Shown here one piece after another: positions 50,170 to 58,838 of a DNA stretch of 64,000 nucleotides. The DNA comes from Leptothrix discophora (GTDB lineage: Bacteria; Pseudomonadota; Gammaproteobacteria; Burkholderiales; Burkholderiaceae_C), in the NCBI RefSeq assembly GCF_030705305.1, contig NZ_JAUZEE010000007.1, positions 124,001 through 188,000 on the forward strand, read 5' to 3'. Positions within the stretch are counted from its first letter, which is position 1, and each line of letters starts with the position of its first letter. Under the pieces are notes generated by a model. The model ran no database searches. It was not told the origin of the DNA and was given only the letters and a program-made list of their open reading frames with translations. Both the position numbers and the translations under genes were made by a program.

Positions 50170-50445
50170 ATGCCCGACATCCCGCCCGAACAGTCCCTGA
50201 TCGAGTACCCCTGCGACTTCCCGATCAAGGTGATGGGCCCGCACGTCCCGGGCTACCTCGACGCCATCGTCGCCGTCGCCCGCGAGTTCGACCCCGGCTT
50301 CGACCCCACCACCGTCGAGCAGCGCCCCAGCAAGAGCGGCAACTACCTCGGCCTGACGATCACCATCCACGCCACCAGCCGGGAACAGCTCGACGCGCTG
50401 TACCGCGCCCTGTCCGGCCATCCGATGGTCAAGATCGTGCTCTGA
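50170..50445 (+). CDS. ybeD: YbeD-family (DUF493) protein
   Basis: 91-residue DUF493 protein with an ACT-like ferredoxin fold. Characteristic stretches: YPCDFPIKVMG at the start and RPSKSGNYLGLTITIHATSREQLDALYRALSGH at the end. In most relatives it lies between dat/dacA and lipB; here lipB does not follow and the palindromic repeat comes directly after the stop. Biochemical function unknown. Confidence 0.93.
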   Translation: MPDIPPEQSLIEYPCDFPIKVMGPHVPGYLDAIVAVAREFDPGFDPTTVEQRPSKSGNYLGLTITIHATSREQLDALYRALSGHPMVKIVL

Positions 50446-50549
50446 GCGAGGGGCGGACATCCCCGCAGGCCAGCGCCGGGCCGCCCCAAGCGGCCTGCGC
50501 GTCCCCTCGGGGGACCGACCGGCGTACCCGCCGGGCGAGGGGCGGACAT
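50446..50549. repeat. Fourth copy of the palindromic intergenic repeat
   Basis: Same core GCCGGGCCGCCCCAAG (50475-50490) with the palindromic arm GTCCCC/GGGGAC and TACCCGCCGGGCGAGG. The element is bounded on both sides by the 15-base direct repeat GCGAGGGGCGGACAT (50446-50460 and 50535-50549), 89 bases apart, almost the same period as the tandem copies near 4.9 kb. It fills the gap between the ybeD stop and the convergent DUF2788 stop. Confidence 0.85.
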
Positions 50550-50550
50550 G

Positions 50551-50760
50551 TCACATCTCGAGGACCCAGGCGATCACGTTCTTGGCGACAAAACCCAGCA
50601 TCCCGAACGACAGCACCAGGAACAGCACGAAGGTGCCGAAGCGGCCGGCCTTCGACTCGCGAGCGAGCTGCGCGATGATGAAGAGCATGTAGAGGATGAA
50701 GGCCGAGACGCCGACCGTCAGGCCGAAATGGGCGAGCTGTTCTTCGGAGTAGCCGAACAT
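50551..50760 (-). CDS. DUF2788-family small membrane protein
   Basis: 69-residue protein with two helices (LTVGVSAFILYMLFIIAQLA and GTFVLFLVLSFGMLGFVAK) and the conserved ESKAGRFG loop. The pattern is DUF2788. Start ATG 50760 (MFGYSEEQLAHFG) chosen; the frame is open upstream in the tail of the DUF2189 gene but codon pattern fits only from here. It lies 16 bases after the DUF2189 gene on the same strand. Function unknown. Confidence 0.85.
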   Translation of the reverse strand: MFGYSEEQLAHFGLTVGVSAFILYMLFIIAQLARESKAGRFGTFVLFLVLSFGMLGFVAKNVIAWVLEM

Positions 50761-50776
50761 GGTGTCGTCCGCTGGA

Positions 50777-51577
50777 TCAGGCGCCGGCCAGGGCTCGGGC
50801 GGTGGCGTCGAGGTCCGATGACGGCGGCACCAGGTCGCGGTAGGCATACCAGCTGGCATGGCCCAGCATCGGCACCACCGCGATCAGCCCCATCAGCAGG
50901 GAGCCCAGCCCGAGCAGCGTGAAGCCCATCAGCAGCGCGGCCCAGATCGCCATCGGCAACGGGTTCTCCAGCACCGCGCGCCAGCTCACCAGCACGGCGG
51001 TCAGCACGCCGACCGGGCGGTCCAGCATCAGCGGAATGGCGAGCACGCTGGAGGCATAGACCGGCGCGGCCAGCAGCGCGCCCAGCGCCAGCCAGATCTC
51101 GAACAGCCAGGACTGCCGGTTGGCGACCACCAGGCGCAGGAAGTCGATCGGCGTGACGACCGGGGCCGGCGACATCGCATGGATCAGCGCCGCCGAGGTC
51201 AGCACCCAGCCGGTCCCGGCCAGCCCGAGCAGCAGCCCGAAGGCGACCAGCCGGCGATCGACCGACAGCCAGACCGAGATCACCGTCGACCAGCCGACCG
51301 GCTCGCCGCGCTCGATCGCGCGGCTGACCGCGTAGAGGCCGGTGGCCGCCACCGGCGCGACGATCAGGAAGCCCGACAACGCGCCGGCCATGACCCAGAA
51401 CTGGTGCCGCGCCACGCCCAGGATGAACCAGCCGGCCAGCGCCAGCAACGCCCCATGCGAGAAGGCGATGCCCGGAGCCTGCCGGATGTCGTGCCAGGCG
51501 CGCTCCAGCCAGGTCAGCGGCTGCAGGGGCCGCAGGATGCGGATCGGCGTCTGGTGGGCGGTGGCGTCGACAGTCAT
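50777..51577 (-). CDS. DUF2189-family integral membrane protein
   Basis: 266-residue membrane protein with about six helices. LTWLERAWHDIRQAPGIAFSHG is the DUF2189 N-terminal signature; further on APVYASSVLAIPLMLDR and VVPMLGHASWYAYRDLV match the family. It is often found near cytochrome oxidase-related genes in relatives, which are not visible here. Divergent from the HDOD gene across 185 bases that hold no feature I could identify. Confidence 0.88.
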   Translation of the reverse strand: MTVDATAHQTPIRILRPLQPLTWLERAWHDIRQAPGIAFSHGALLALAGWFILGVARHQFWVMAGALSGFLIVAPVAATGLYAVSRAIERGEPVGWSTVISVWLSVDRRLVAFGLLLGLAGTGWVLTSAALIHAMSPAPVVTPIDFLRLVVANRQSWLFEIWLALGALLAAPVYASSVLAIPLMLDRPVGVLTAVLVSWRAVLENPLPMAIWAALLMGFTLLGLGSLLMGLIAVVPMLGHASWYAYRDLVPPSSDLDATARALAGA

Positions 51578-51762
51578 CCGGCGATGCTAGACCAGCGTCC
51601 GGCACGCTTTCATGCGCTTCGTCATGGCCCGCTCGGGCATGGCGAGGTTCAAGGCGATGTCGGAGCCGGCCGATAAGTTCATCATCAGGGCCCCTGTCGG
51701 TGTCCGTGTTCATGCCCATGCGGACATGACGACCACGCCGACACCGCCGGAAGACCGCTGCC

Positions 51763-52635
51763 ATGTCCACAGACCTGCCCACCGCCCACCGCCCCCTCAC
51801 CGACGCCCCACGCGACCTGGCCGGCTGGACCGCCGCGCTGCGTGACCGGCCGATCCCGGTGCTGGCCAGCAGCGCCGCCGCGCTGGCCGTGCTGGCCGAG
51901 GCAGAAGAGGCACGCGGCAACGTCGACGCGCACCGCATCGACACCGCCATCGACGACGACCCGCTGGCCACGCTGTGGGTGCTGAACCTCGCCGCCCGCC
52001 AGCGTCACGTCCGCCAGGTCACGCCGGCCGAGACCATCACCTCGGCGGTGATGATGCTGGGCATCGGCCCCTTCTTCCGCGCCAGCGCCGACGTCGAGGT
52101 GGTCGAGGCCCTGCTGGCCGAGCAGCCGCAGGCCCAGGATGGCTTGCGCGCGGTGCTGCGCCGGGCCCACCGCGCGGCCCGCTTCGCGCTGGGCTTCGGC
52201 ATCCACCGCATGGAATCCGACGTGACGCTGCTGCGCGTCGCCGCGCTGCTGCACGACGTCACGGAGATGCTGCTGTGGTGCCATGCGCCGGCGCTGATCG
52301 GCGAGGTCGCCGCACGCCTGCGGGCCGACCCGACGCTGCGTTCCGAGACGGCCCAGCGCGAGGTGCTGCACGTCAGCCTGGTCGACCTCGAACAGGCGCT
52401 GCTGCGCGCCTGGCACCTGCCCGAGCGCCTGCTGCGCCTGACCGACGACCATGCCGAGGGCATCGCCCTGGTCCAGCCCCAGCGCCGGATGGTCAAGCTG
52501 TCGGTCCAGCTGGCCCGTCACACCCAGGCCGGCTGGGAAAACGCCGCGCTGCCCGATGACATCGAGGAACTGGCGCTGCTGCTCAACCTGTCGCCACTGT
52601 CGGTGCGCACCTTGCTGGGCGAGCTGGACAGCTGA
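51763..52635 (+). CDS. HDOD-domain signalling protein
   Basis: 290-residue protein with an HDOD domain (about 25-235): PIPVLASSAAALAVLAEA, TITSAVMMLGIGPFF and ALLHDVTEMLLW, where an HD pair is retained. HDOD proteins lack confirmed catalysis and usually act as scaffolds in second-messenger, motility or natural-competence pathways. No GAF or receiver domain is fused. Its last 53 bases overlap the convergent alpha/beta-hydrolase gene. Confidence 0.88.
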   Translation: MSTDLPTAHRPLTDAPRDLAGWTAALRDRPIPVLASSAAALAVLAEAEEARGNVDAHRIDTAIDDDPLATLWVLNLAARQRHVRQVTPAETITSAVMMLGIGPFFRASADVEVVEALLAEQPQAQDGLRAVLRRAHRAARFALGFGIHRMESDVTLLRVAALLHDVTEMLLWCHAPALIGEVAARLRADPTLRSETAQREVLHVSLVDLEQALLRAWHLPERLLRLTDDHAEGIALVQPQRRMVKLSVQLARHTQAGWENAALPDDIEELALLLNLSPLSVRTLLGELDS

Positions 52636-53671
52636 GGGGTCCGGCCTCGGTCGTGCCTTCGGCGGCCACCTCCGCCAGCAGCCGTTCCAGCAGCGGCCAG
52701 ACCCGCGCATCGCGCGACAGCTCCAGGTGCGCCAGGCCGGGCCAGTGCAGCGCCTCAGCCGCACCGTCCAGCAGCGCCCTTGCGGGCGGGAACACGACGT
52801 TGTCGCAATGGCTGTGAACGCAGGTGAACCGGGCACGCCAGCGGGCGTCCTCGCCGGCGGCCAGGGCGAGCAGCCAGGCGCTGTCGGGCTGCATCTGGCG
52901 GGCGTTGGGCGGGCCGAAGCCGCGTGACAGCCAGGTGCCACGGTGCGGCGTGGCCAGTGTCAGCACGCGTGGCATCGGCAGGTCCGGGCGTCCGATCGCG
53001 CCACGCCAGCGCCACCAGGCCCGCACCGCCAGCCCGCCCATGCTGTGGGCCACGATCAGCGGCGGCCGGCCGGTGACGGCGACCAGCCGGGCCACGGCGG
53101 CCTCGATCTGCGGCGCGTAGGTGTCGATGCCGGTCCAGGCCGGCACCAGGTCGACGGCGATGAAGGGCTGGCCACGCGCGGCCAGCCAGGCGGGCCATTC
53201 CGGCCACCAGAAACCGCGGTTGCAGTGGTAGCCGTGGACCAGCAGCACGCCGACGCGGCCGGATGCCAACCCGGTGCCGGGCTCGAGCCGGTCGGCAAAG
53301 GCCCGGCTGCGCCAGACCTGGCGCCAGCCGAACACCCGCGTCGCCAGCACCGACTCGCGCCAGCCCGCGCGCAGCAGGGCGCCCGGGCCGGGACGCGGCG
53401 CCGGATCGTCGCGGTGCTGGGCCGCCACGGCCAGCATCTCCAGGCCGAAGGTCAGCCACGTCAGCGCCATGAGCGACCACAGCGGCAGGCCGGCCACCAG
53501 CAGCCTCGCCGGCATCGGCAGGCCGCTCGCGCCGAACCAGGCCAGCATGCCGAGGATCAACGCACCGGCCAGCCCGAGCAGCCAGACGACACGGGCCAGC
53601 AGGATCGCGGCGGGAAGGCGGGGGTTCGCCGGCACGTTGCGCGGCCCGGCAGGTCGATGGGACGGGTGCAT
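52583..53671 (-). CDS. Membrane-anchored alpha/beta hydrolase (lipase-like)
   Basis: 362-residue protein. Two N-terminal hydrophobic helices (AAILLARVVWLLGLAGALIL and LLVAGLPLWSLMALTWL) precede a lipase-like domain with VLLVHGYHCNRGFW (oxyanion), nucleophile Ser in IVAHSMGGLAVRAW, TPHRGTWLS and a C-terminal His in GLAHLELSRD. Acts probably in or on the inner membrane on acyl esters. The Cys-rich tail after residue 335 (SCPARPARC) lies in the part overlapping the HDOD gene. Start ATG 53671 (MHPSHRPAGP). Confidence 0.85.
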   Translation of the reverse strand: MHPSHRPAGPRNVPANPRLPAAILLARVVWLLGLAGALILGMLAWFGASGLPMPARLLVAGLPLWSLMALTWLTFGLEMLAVAAQHRDDPAPRPGPGALLRAGWRESVLATRVFGWRQVWRSRAFADRLEPGTGLASGRVGVLLVHGYHCNRGFWWPEWPAWLAARGQPFIAVDLVPAWTGIDTYAPQIEAAVARLVAVTGRPPLIVAHSMGGLAVRAWWRWRGAIGRPDLPMPRVLTLATPHRGTWLSRGFGPPNARQMQPDSAWLLALAAGEDARWRARFTCVHSHCDNVVFPPARALLDGAAEALHWPGLAHLELSRDARVWPLLERLLAEVAAEGTTEAGPLSCPARPARCAPTVATG

Positions 53672-53785
53672 GTCGCCAGTCTGACCGATCGTTGCGGCCC
53701 CGACATGGTGCCGATCCCAGTGGGCCGGGCGCCGTCCGGCTGGCATGCTCGATGCGCATCTGTTTTGGTTCGACGAGGACAACGC

Positions 53786-55495
53786 ATGGACACGCCCACC
53801 GCCCGCCCCTGGCTGGCCCAGTATCCCGACGGCGTCGGGGCCGACATCGAGCCCGGCGGTTGGACCAGCCTGGTCGACCTGCTCGACGCGTCGTTCGAGC
53901 GCCATGCCCGGCGCGAGCAGCTGCTCTTCATGGGTCACGCGCTGCGCTATGCGGACGTCGACGCCCAGTCGCGCGCGATCGGCGCCTGGCTGCAGTCGCT
54001 CGGCCTGAAGCCGGGCACGCGGGTCGCGCTGATGTTGCCCAACGTGCCGCAGATGGTCGTCTCGCTGGCGGCGGTGCTGCGGGCCGGCTACGTCGTCGTC
54101 AACGTCAACCCGCTCTACACGCCGCGCGAGCTGGCGCACCAGCTGGTCGACTCGGGTGCCGAGGCCATCGTCATCCTGGAGAACTTCGCCAACACGCTGG
54201 CGGCGGTGATCGAACAGACCCGCGTGCGCCACGTGCTGCTGACCCAGCTCGGCGACGCGCTGCCGGCGGTTAAGCGGCTGCTGGTCAACACCGTGGTGCG
54301 GCATGTGAAGAAGCTGGTCCCGCCCTGGACGCTGCCCGAACGGACCGGCCACACCCTGGCGCGCTGGCCGCAGGCGCTCAAGGCCGGGGCCAGCCTGCCG
54401 TGGCGCAGCGCGGCGCCGCGTCCGGACGACCTGGCCTTCCTGCAGTACACCGGCGGCACCACCGGCGTGTCCAAGGGCGCGATGCTCCAGCACCGCCACG
54501 TGCTAGCCAACATCGCCCAGTGCGAGAGCTGGTTCAGCCCGGCCACCCGTGGCCATGAGGACGAGCAGCTGACCGGTGTCTGCGCGCTGCCGCTCTATCA
54601 CATCTTCGCGCTGACGATCTGCTTCATGCTGGGCGCGCGGCTGGGCCAGCGCATGCTGCTGGTGCCCAACGCGCGCGACATCCCCGGCACGATCAAGACC
54701 CTGGCCAGCGTGCGCTTCCACCTGTTTCCGGCGGTCAACACGCTCTACAACGCGCTGCTCGACCATCCGGACATCAAGCAGGTCGACTTCTCCGGGCTGG
54801 TCATCTCGATGGGCGGCGGCATGGCCGTGCAACAGGCCACCGCACAGCGCTGGCTGGCGCTGACGGGCTGCCCGATCGTCGAGGGCTACGGCCTGTCGGA
54901 GACCTCGCCGGTGGCCTGCGCCAACCGGGTCGACGTGCGCGACTACACCGGCACGGTCGGCTACCCGATGCCGTCGACCGAGATCGCGATCCGCGACGAC
55001 GACGGCCACGACGTGGCGATCGGCGAGTCCGGCGAGATCTGCATCCGCGGGCCGCAGGTCATGGCCGGCTACTGGCAGCGCCCGGACGAGACCGCGCTGG
55101 CGATGGACGCGGCCGGCTGGTTCCGCAGCGGCGACATCGGCGTGATGGATGCGCGCGGCCAGGTCCGCATCGTCGACCGCAAGAAGGACATGATCCTGGT
55201 GTCCGGCTTCAACGTGTACCCAACCGAGATCGAGCAGGTCGTCAACCTGATGCCCGGCGTGACCGACTGCGCTGCCGTGGGCATGCCCGACGAGCGCACC
55301 GGCGAGGCCGTCCGGCTGTGCATCGTGCGGCGCGACCCGCAGCTCACGGCCGAGGACGTCGCCGCCTGGTGCCGCGAGCAGCTGACCGCCTACAAGCGGC
55401 CGAAGGTGATCGAGTTCCACGCCACGCTGCCCAAGACCAACGTCGGCAAGATCCTGCGCCGCGAGCTGCGCGACTCGCCGCTGCAGGGCTCCTGA
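53786..55495 (+). CDS. fadD: Long-chain acyl-CoA synthetase
   Basis: AMP-forming acyl-CoA ligase of 569 residues activating fatty acids with ATP and CoA. Motifs: P-loop YTGGTTGVSKGAML, the A5-like GYGLSETSP, A8-like hinge WFRSGDIGVMD and IVDRKKDMILVSGFNVYP, and the catalytic Lys in PKTNVGKILRREL. Length and the ERTGHTLARWP middle region match FadD of proteobacteria. Start ATG 53786. It belongs functionally with the acyl-CoA dehydrogenase at 3.7 kb, although not linked. Confidence 0.94.
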   Translation: MDTPTARPWLAQYPDGVGADIEPGGWTSLVDLLDASFERHARREQLLFMGHALRYADVDAQSRAIGAWLQSLGLKPGTRVALMLPNVPQMVVSLAAVLRAGYVVVNVNPLYTPRELAHQLVDSGAEAIVILENFANTLAAVIEQTRVRHVLLTQLGDALPAVKRLLVNTVVRHVKKLVPPWTLPERTGHTLARWPQALKAGASLPWRSAAPRPDDLAFLQYTGGTTGVSKGAMLQHRHVLANIAQCESWFSPATRGHEDEQLTGVCALPLYHIFALTICFMLGARLGQRMLLVPNARDIPGTIKTLASVRFHLFPAVNTLYNALLDHPDIKQVDFSGLVISMGGGMAVQQATAQRWLALTGCPIVEGYGLSETSPVACANRVDVRDYTGTVGYPMPSTEIAIRDDDGHDVAIGESGEICIRGPQVMAGYWQRPDETALAMDAAGWFRSGDIGVMDARGQVRIVDRKKDMILVSGFNVYPTEIEQVVNLMPGVTDCAAVGMPDERTGEAVRLCIVRRDPQLTAEDVAAWCREQLTAYKRPKVIEFHATLPKTNVGKILRRELRDSPLQGS

Positions 55496-55920
55496 GAGCG
55501 GACTTGCCCACACGCTGGCCACAGCCTGCACACAGGCCGGGACAAGTCTGTGGGCAAAGCCAGCACAGACCGGGATGGATCCACAGGCGCGGCGCCGCCC
55601 GCCAAGTTGTTGTCACCTTGCCCTGCGGCAAACAGGTGCCTGGCCCACAGGCTTGCGGGCTCGACAAGTCCTTGATCCAAAAAGGATTTCCTGTCTTGTC
55701 CACAGGACGGATCGGCCCCTATTACTACGACTACCCTTGAAATTTTCAAGAAATCCGGTGAATACAGGGAACAACTTCCGACCCTTCGGGCCCTTGCCGG
55801 GGTGGACGCCGGTGCCGGTGTTGCGGTGCAACAAGAAAGCGTGAACCGGGCCGGAAACCGACGTGCGGCTGACCTCGCGCTGGCCTATCCTGAACCCACC
55901 CAGCTGTCCGGACCTTCGAT
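55496..55920. promoter_or_regulatory. 425-base intergenic region with DnaA-box-like cluster and AT-richer segment
   Basis: No coding frame with neighbour-like codon use. Seen: TTGCCCACA at 55504-55512 and its inverse at 55549-55557; GGATCCACA at 55577-55585; TTGTCCACA at 55696-55704 (one mismatch from TTATCCACA); and looser CCACA/CACA motifs at 55515-55523, 55526-55534 and 55641-55649. An AT-richer stretch follows (about 55706-55770), with the near-perfect palindrome CTTGAAATTTTCAAG (55736-55750). It is the longest gap in the window and could be a regulatory, structured-RNA or DnaA-binding region. Confidence 0.45.
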
Positions 55921-58605
55921 GTGGACCGTCATTTCCTGAACCCCCTGTTCCTGCCTTCCAGCCTGGTCGTCTTCGCCGGCGGCGACGATCCCGAAACCCA
56001 GACGCACGGCCCCGCCCGGGTGCTGTTGAAGGCCCTGAAGGCGCAGCCCTTCGCGGGACGCATCACCCACCTCGACACCGAGATGACCGGCACGCTCGGC
56101 GACCTGGCGGTCACGCGGGCCGACCTGGCGGTGATCGCGCTGCCGCACGAGCGCATCGCCGCCGCGCTGGAGATCGCCGGACGCATCCGCTGCCGCGCCG
56201 CGCTGGTGCTGTCGAGCAACCTGCCGCTGGCGGCCTGCCAGGAACTGCACGCGATCGCGCGGCGGCACGACATCCACCTGCTCGGCCCCAACAGCCTGGG
56301 CTTCCAGCGCCCGCACGAGAAGCTCAACGCCAGCCTGGCCGGCCGGCTGGCTGCGCCGGGGCCGCTGGCGCTGGTCTCGCAGTCCGGTGCGCTGACCGCG
56401 TCGATGCTGGACTGGGCCGCGCGCAACGGCGTGGGCTTCTCCAACGTCATCTCGCTGGGCGCCAACACCGCCGTCGACCTGCCGCAGGTGCTGGACTTCC
56501 TGGCCCATGACGCGGCCACCCAGAGCATCCTGGTCTATCTGGAAGGCATCCAGAACGCCCGCCGCTTCATGAGCACGCTGCGTGCAGCGGCCTATGCCAA
56601 GCCGGTGGTCGTGATGAAGGCTGGCCGCCGGCCGGCCGGCAGCCACGTGGCGCTGACGCATTCGGCGGCCATCGTCGGATCGGACGACGTCTTCGAGGCC
56701 GCGCTGCGCCGTGCCGGCGTGGTGCGGGTGCGCACCTTCACGCAGATGTTCTCGGCCGCCAAGTGCCTGGCCTCGCGCTACCGGCCGACCGGGCGCGGCC
56801 TGGCCATCATCACCAACGGCGGCGGCCCGGCGGTGCTGGCCGCCGACCATGCCAACGAGATGGGCCTGAACGTGGTCAGCCTGGGCAAGGCGCTGCGCGA
56901 CGAGCTGACACCGACGCTGCCCCAGGGCGCGACGCTCGACGGCGTGATCGACCTGAGCGAGGACGCCGGCCCCGAGCACTACCGCGCCGCGCTGCTGGCC
57001 TGCGCCCGCGACCCGGCCGTCAACGGCCTGCTGGTGCTGCACGCGCCCAAGCCCGAAGGCGATCCGGACGCGATCGCGCAGGTGGTCTGCGAGACGCTCT
57101 CGCGCGTCGCCAAGCCGGTGCTGACCAGCTGGATGGGTGAGGAAAGCGTGCGCGACGCCCGCATCCTCCTCAACGACCGCCAGATCCCGACCTTCCGCAC
57201 GCCGGAATCGGCCGTCGACGCCTTCCACAACATCGCCAGCTTCTATCAGAACCAGCAGCTGCTTCAACAGACGCCGCCGCCGCTGTCCAACCTCGCGGTG
57301 CCGGATGCGGAAGGCGCGCGGCTGCTGATCGAGGGCGTGCTGGCCGAGCGCCGCAAGGTCCTGACCGAGATGGAATCGAAGGCGCTGCTGGCGGCCTTCC
57401 ACATCCCGGTGACGCGCACCATGCGGGCCCGCGACGGCAACGAGGCCATGCTGATCGCCAGCCAGCTGGGCTATCCGGTGGCGCTGAAGATCGACTCGCC
57501 CGACATCAGCCACAAGTCCGACGTCAACGGCGTGGTGCTCAACCTGCGCAGCGCCACCGCCGTGCGCGACGCCTGCCAGGACATGCTCTCGGCGGTCGCC
57601 CGGGCGATGCCTCAGGCGCGCATCCACGGTGTCACCGTGCAGCCCATGAGCGGCAAGCGACATGGCCGCGAGGTCTACATCGGCATGACCACCGACGACC
57701 CCTTCGGCCCGGTGATCACCTTCGGCGCCGGCGGCACCATGATCGAGCTGATCGCCGACCGCTCGATGGAACTGCCACCGCTGAACCAGTTCCTGGCGCA
57801 CCGGCTGATCGAGCGCTCGCGCATCGCCGAGATGCTGGACGCCTGGCGCGGGCTGCCGGCGGTGAAGATGGAGGCGATCGAGCAGGTGCTGCTGCGGGTC
57901 TCGGAGATGGTCTGCGCGCTGCCGCACCTGCGCGAGATGGACATCAACCCGCTGATCGTCGACGAGGACGGCGTGGTCGCGGTCGACGCGCGCATCGTCA
58001 TCGAACACACCGCCAGCGCGATGCACGGCTATGACCACCTGGCCATCCTGCCCTACCCGGCCAGCCAGGAACGCGAGTGGCCGATGAAGGGCGGCGACCT
58101 CTACACGATCCGGCCGATCCGGCCGGACGACGCCGACATGCTGCAGGCCTTCACCCGCAACCTGTCGGAGGAAAGCCGCTACTTCCGCTTCGCCAGCGCG
58201 ATGCACGAGCTGCCCGCGCGCATGCTGGCGCGCTACACGCTGATCGACTACGACCGCGAGATGGCGCTGGTGGCTGTGCACGTCGACAAGTTGCCCGACG
58301 ACAGCGTCGAGGGTGGCGTGCGCGAGGTGCGCCAGATCATCGGCGTGTCGCGCTACATCACCAACCCGGACCAGACCAGCTGCGAGTTCTCGCTGGTGGT
58401 GTCGGACGCCTACAAGGGCCAGGGCCTGGGCTCGCGGCTGATGCTCAGCATCATCGAGGTGGCGCGCAGCCGCGGCCTGTCGGAGATCGACGGCCTGGTG
58501 CTGGCCAACAACCCGAACATGCTGAGGCTGATGCGTGGCCTGGGCTTCAGCGTCGCGGCCTTCCCGGAAGACCCGGAGTTCAAGCTGGTCAGCAAGCCGC
58601 TGTAG
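55921..58605 (+). CDS. Pat-type protein acyltransferase (ADP-forming acyl-CoA synthetase fused to GNAT)
   Basis: 894-residue fusion. Residues about 1-460 form the CoA-binding and ligase-CoA domains (LLGPNSLGFQRP, LVSQSGALTASMLDWA, LTHSAAIVGSDDVFEAAL). About 480-700 is an ATP-grasp-like domain (LGYPVALKIDSPDISHKSDVNGVVLNL, PLIVDEDGVVAVDARI). About 725-890 is a GNAT acetyltransferase (SRYFRFASAMHELP, acetyl-CoA loop DAYKGQGLGSRLM). This is the Pat/YfiQ layout that acetylates lysines such as that of acetyl-CoA synthetase. The ligase-CoA domain retains a His in THSAAI at the usual phospho-His site, so ligase activity is not excluded. Start GTG 55921; a nearby ATG is out of frame. Confidence 0.88.
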   Translation: MDRHFLNPLFLPSSLVVFAGGDDPETQTHGPARVLLKALKAQPFAGRITHLDTEMTGTLGDLAVTRADLAVIALPHERIAAALEIAGRIRCRAALVLSSNLPLAACQELHAIARRHDIHLLGPNSLGFQRPHEKLNASLAGRLAAPGPLALVSQSGALTASMLDWAARNGVGFSNVISLGANTAVDLPQVLDFLAHDAATQSILVYLEGIQNARRFMSTLRAAAYAKPVVVMKAGRRPAGSHVALTHSAAIVGSDDVFEAALRRAGVVRVRTFTQMFSAAKCLASRYRPTGRGLAIITNGGGPAVLAADHANEMGLNVVSLGKALRDELTPTLPQGATLDGVIDLSEDAGPEHYRAALLACARDPAVNGLLVLHAPKPEGDPDAIAQVVCETLSRVAKPVLTSWMGEESVRDARILLNDRQIPTFRTPESAVDAFHNIASFYQNQQLLQQTPPPLSNLAVPDAEGARLLIEGVLAERRKVLTEMESKALLAAFHIPVTRTMRARDGNEAMLIASQLGYPVALKIDSPDISHKSDVNGVVLNLRSATAVRDACQDMLSAVARAMPQARIHGVTVQPMSGKRHGREVYIGMTTDDPFGPVITFGAGGTMIELIADRSMELPPLNQFLAHRLIERSRIAEMLDAWRGLPAVKMEAIEQVLLRVSEMVCALPHLREMDINPLIVDEDGVVAVDARIVIEHTASAMHGYDHLAILPYPASQEREWPMKGGDLYTIRPIRPDDADMLQAFTRNLSEESRYFRFASAMHELPARMLARYTLIDYDREMALVAVHVDKLPDDSVEGGVREVRQIIGVSRYITNPDQTSCEFSLVVSDAYKGQGLGSRLMLSIIEVARSRGLSEIDGLVLANNPNMLRLMRGLGFSVAAFPEDPEFKLVSKPL

Positions 58606-58630
58606 GGCTGCGTCGGCTCCTGGGAAGGGC

Positions 58631-58819
58631 TCAGGAGGGGTCGGGCTGGATCGGGATGACGCGCGCGGCCTGGCGGCCTTCCCAGGCCTTCAGCGCCGCC
58701 TTCCAGGCCAGCCACTCGGCCCGCCAGGTGTCCTGCACGCAGGGGTCGCAGCCGCTGTCGCAGCAGGCGCCCTCGGGCAGCGCTTCGGGCTCGACCGGGC
58801 GCGGGTCGTCGGGGGTCAT
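58631..58819 (-). CDS. Oxidoreductase-like small Cys-rich protein
   Basis: 62-residue protein with the Cys-rich motif GACCDSGCDPCVQDTWRAEW characteristic of the oxidoreductase-like (PF09791 type) small proteins. Four Cys could bind a metal or cluster. Short but real: the motif is well conserved and the start ATG 58819 fits. It lies 19 bases downstream of psd on the same strand. Confidence 0.78.
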   Translation of the reverse strand: MTPDDPRPVEPEALPEGACCDSGCDPCVQDTWRAEWLAWKAALKAWEGRQAARVIPIQPDPS

Positions 58820-58838
58820 GCTGGCGAGCGTCCCGCGT

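Noticed and set aside
55496-55920. Chromosomal replication origin
   Set aside because: No dnaA, dnaN, gyrB, rpmH or parAB nearby and the 9-mers are mostly two or more mismatches from the consensus; kept only as a DnaA-box-like cluster.
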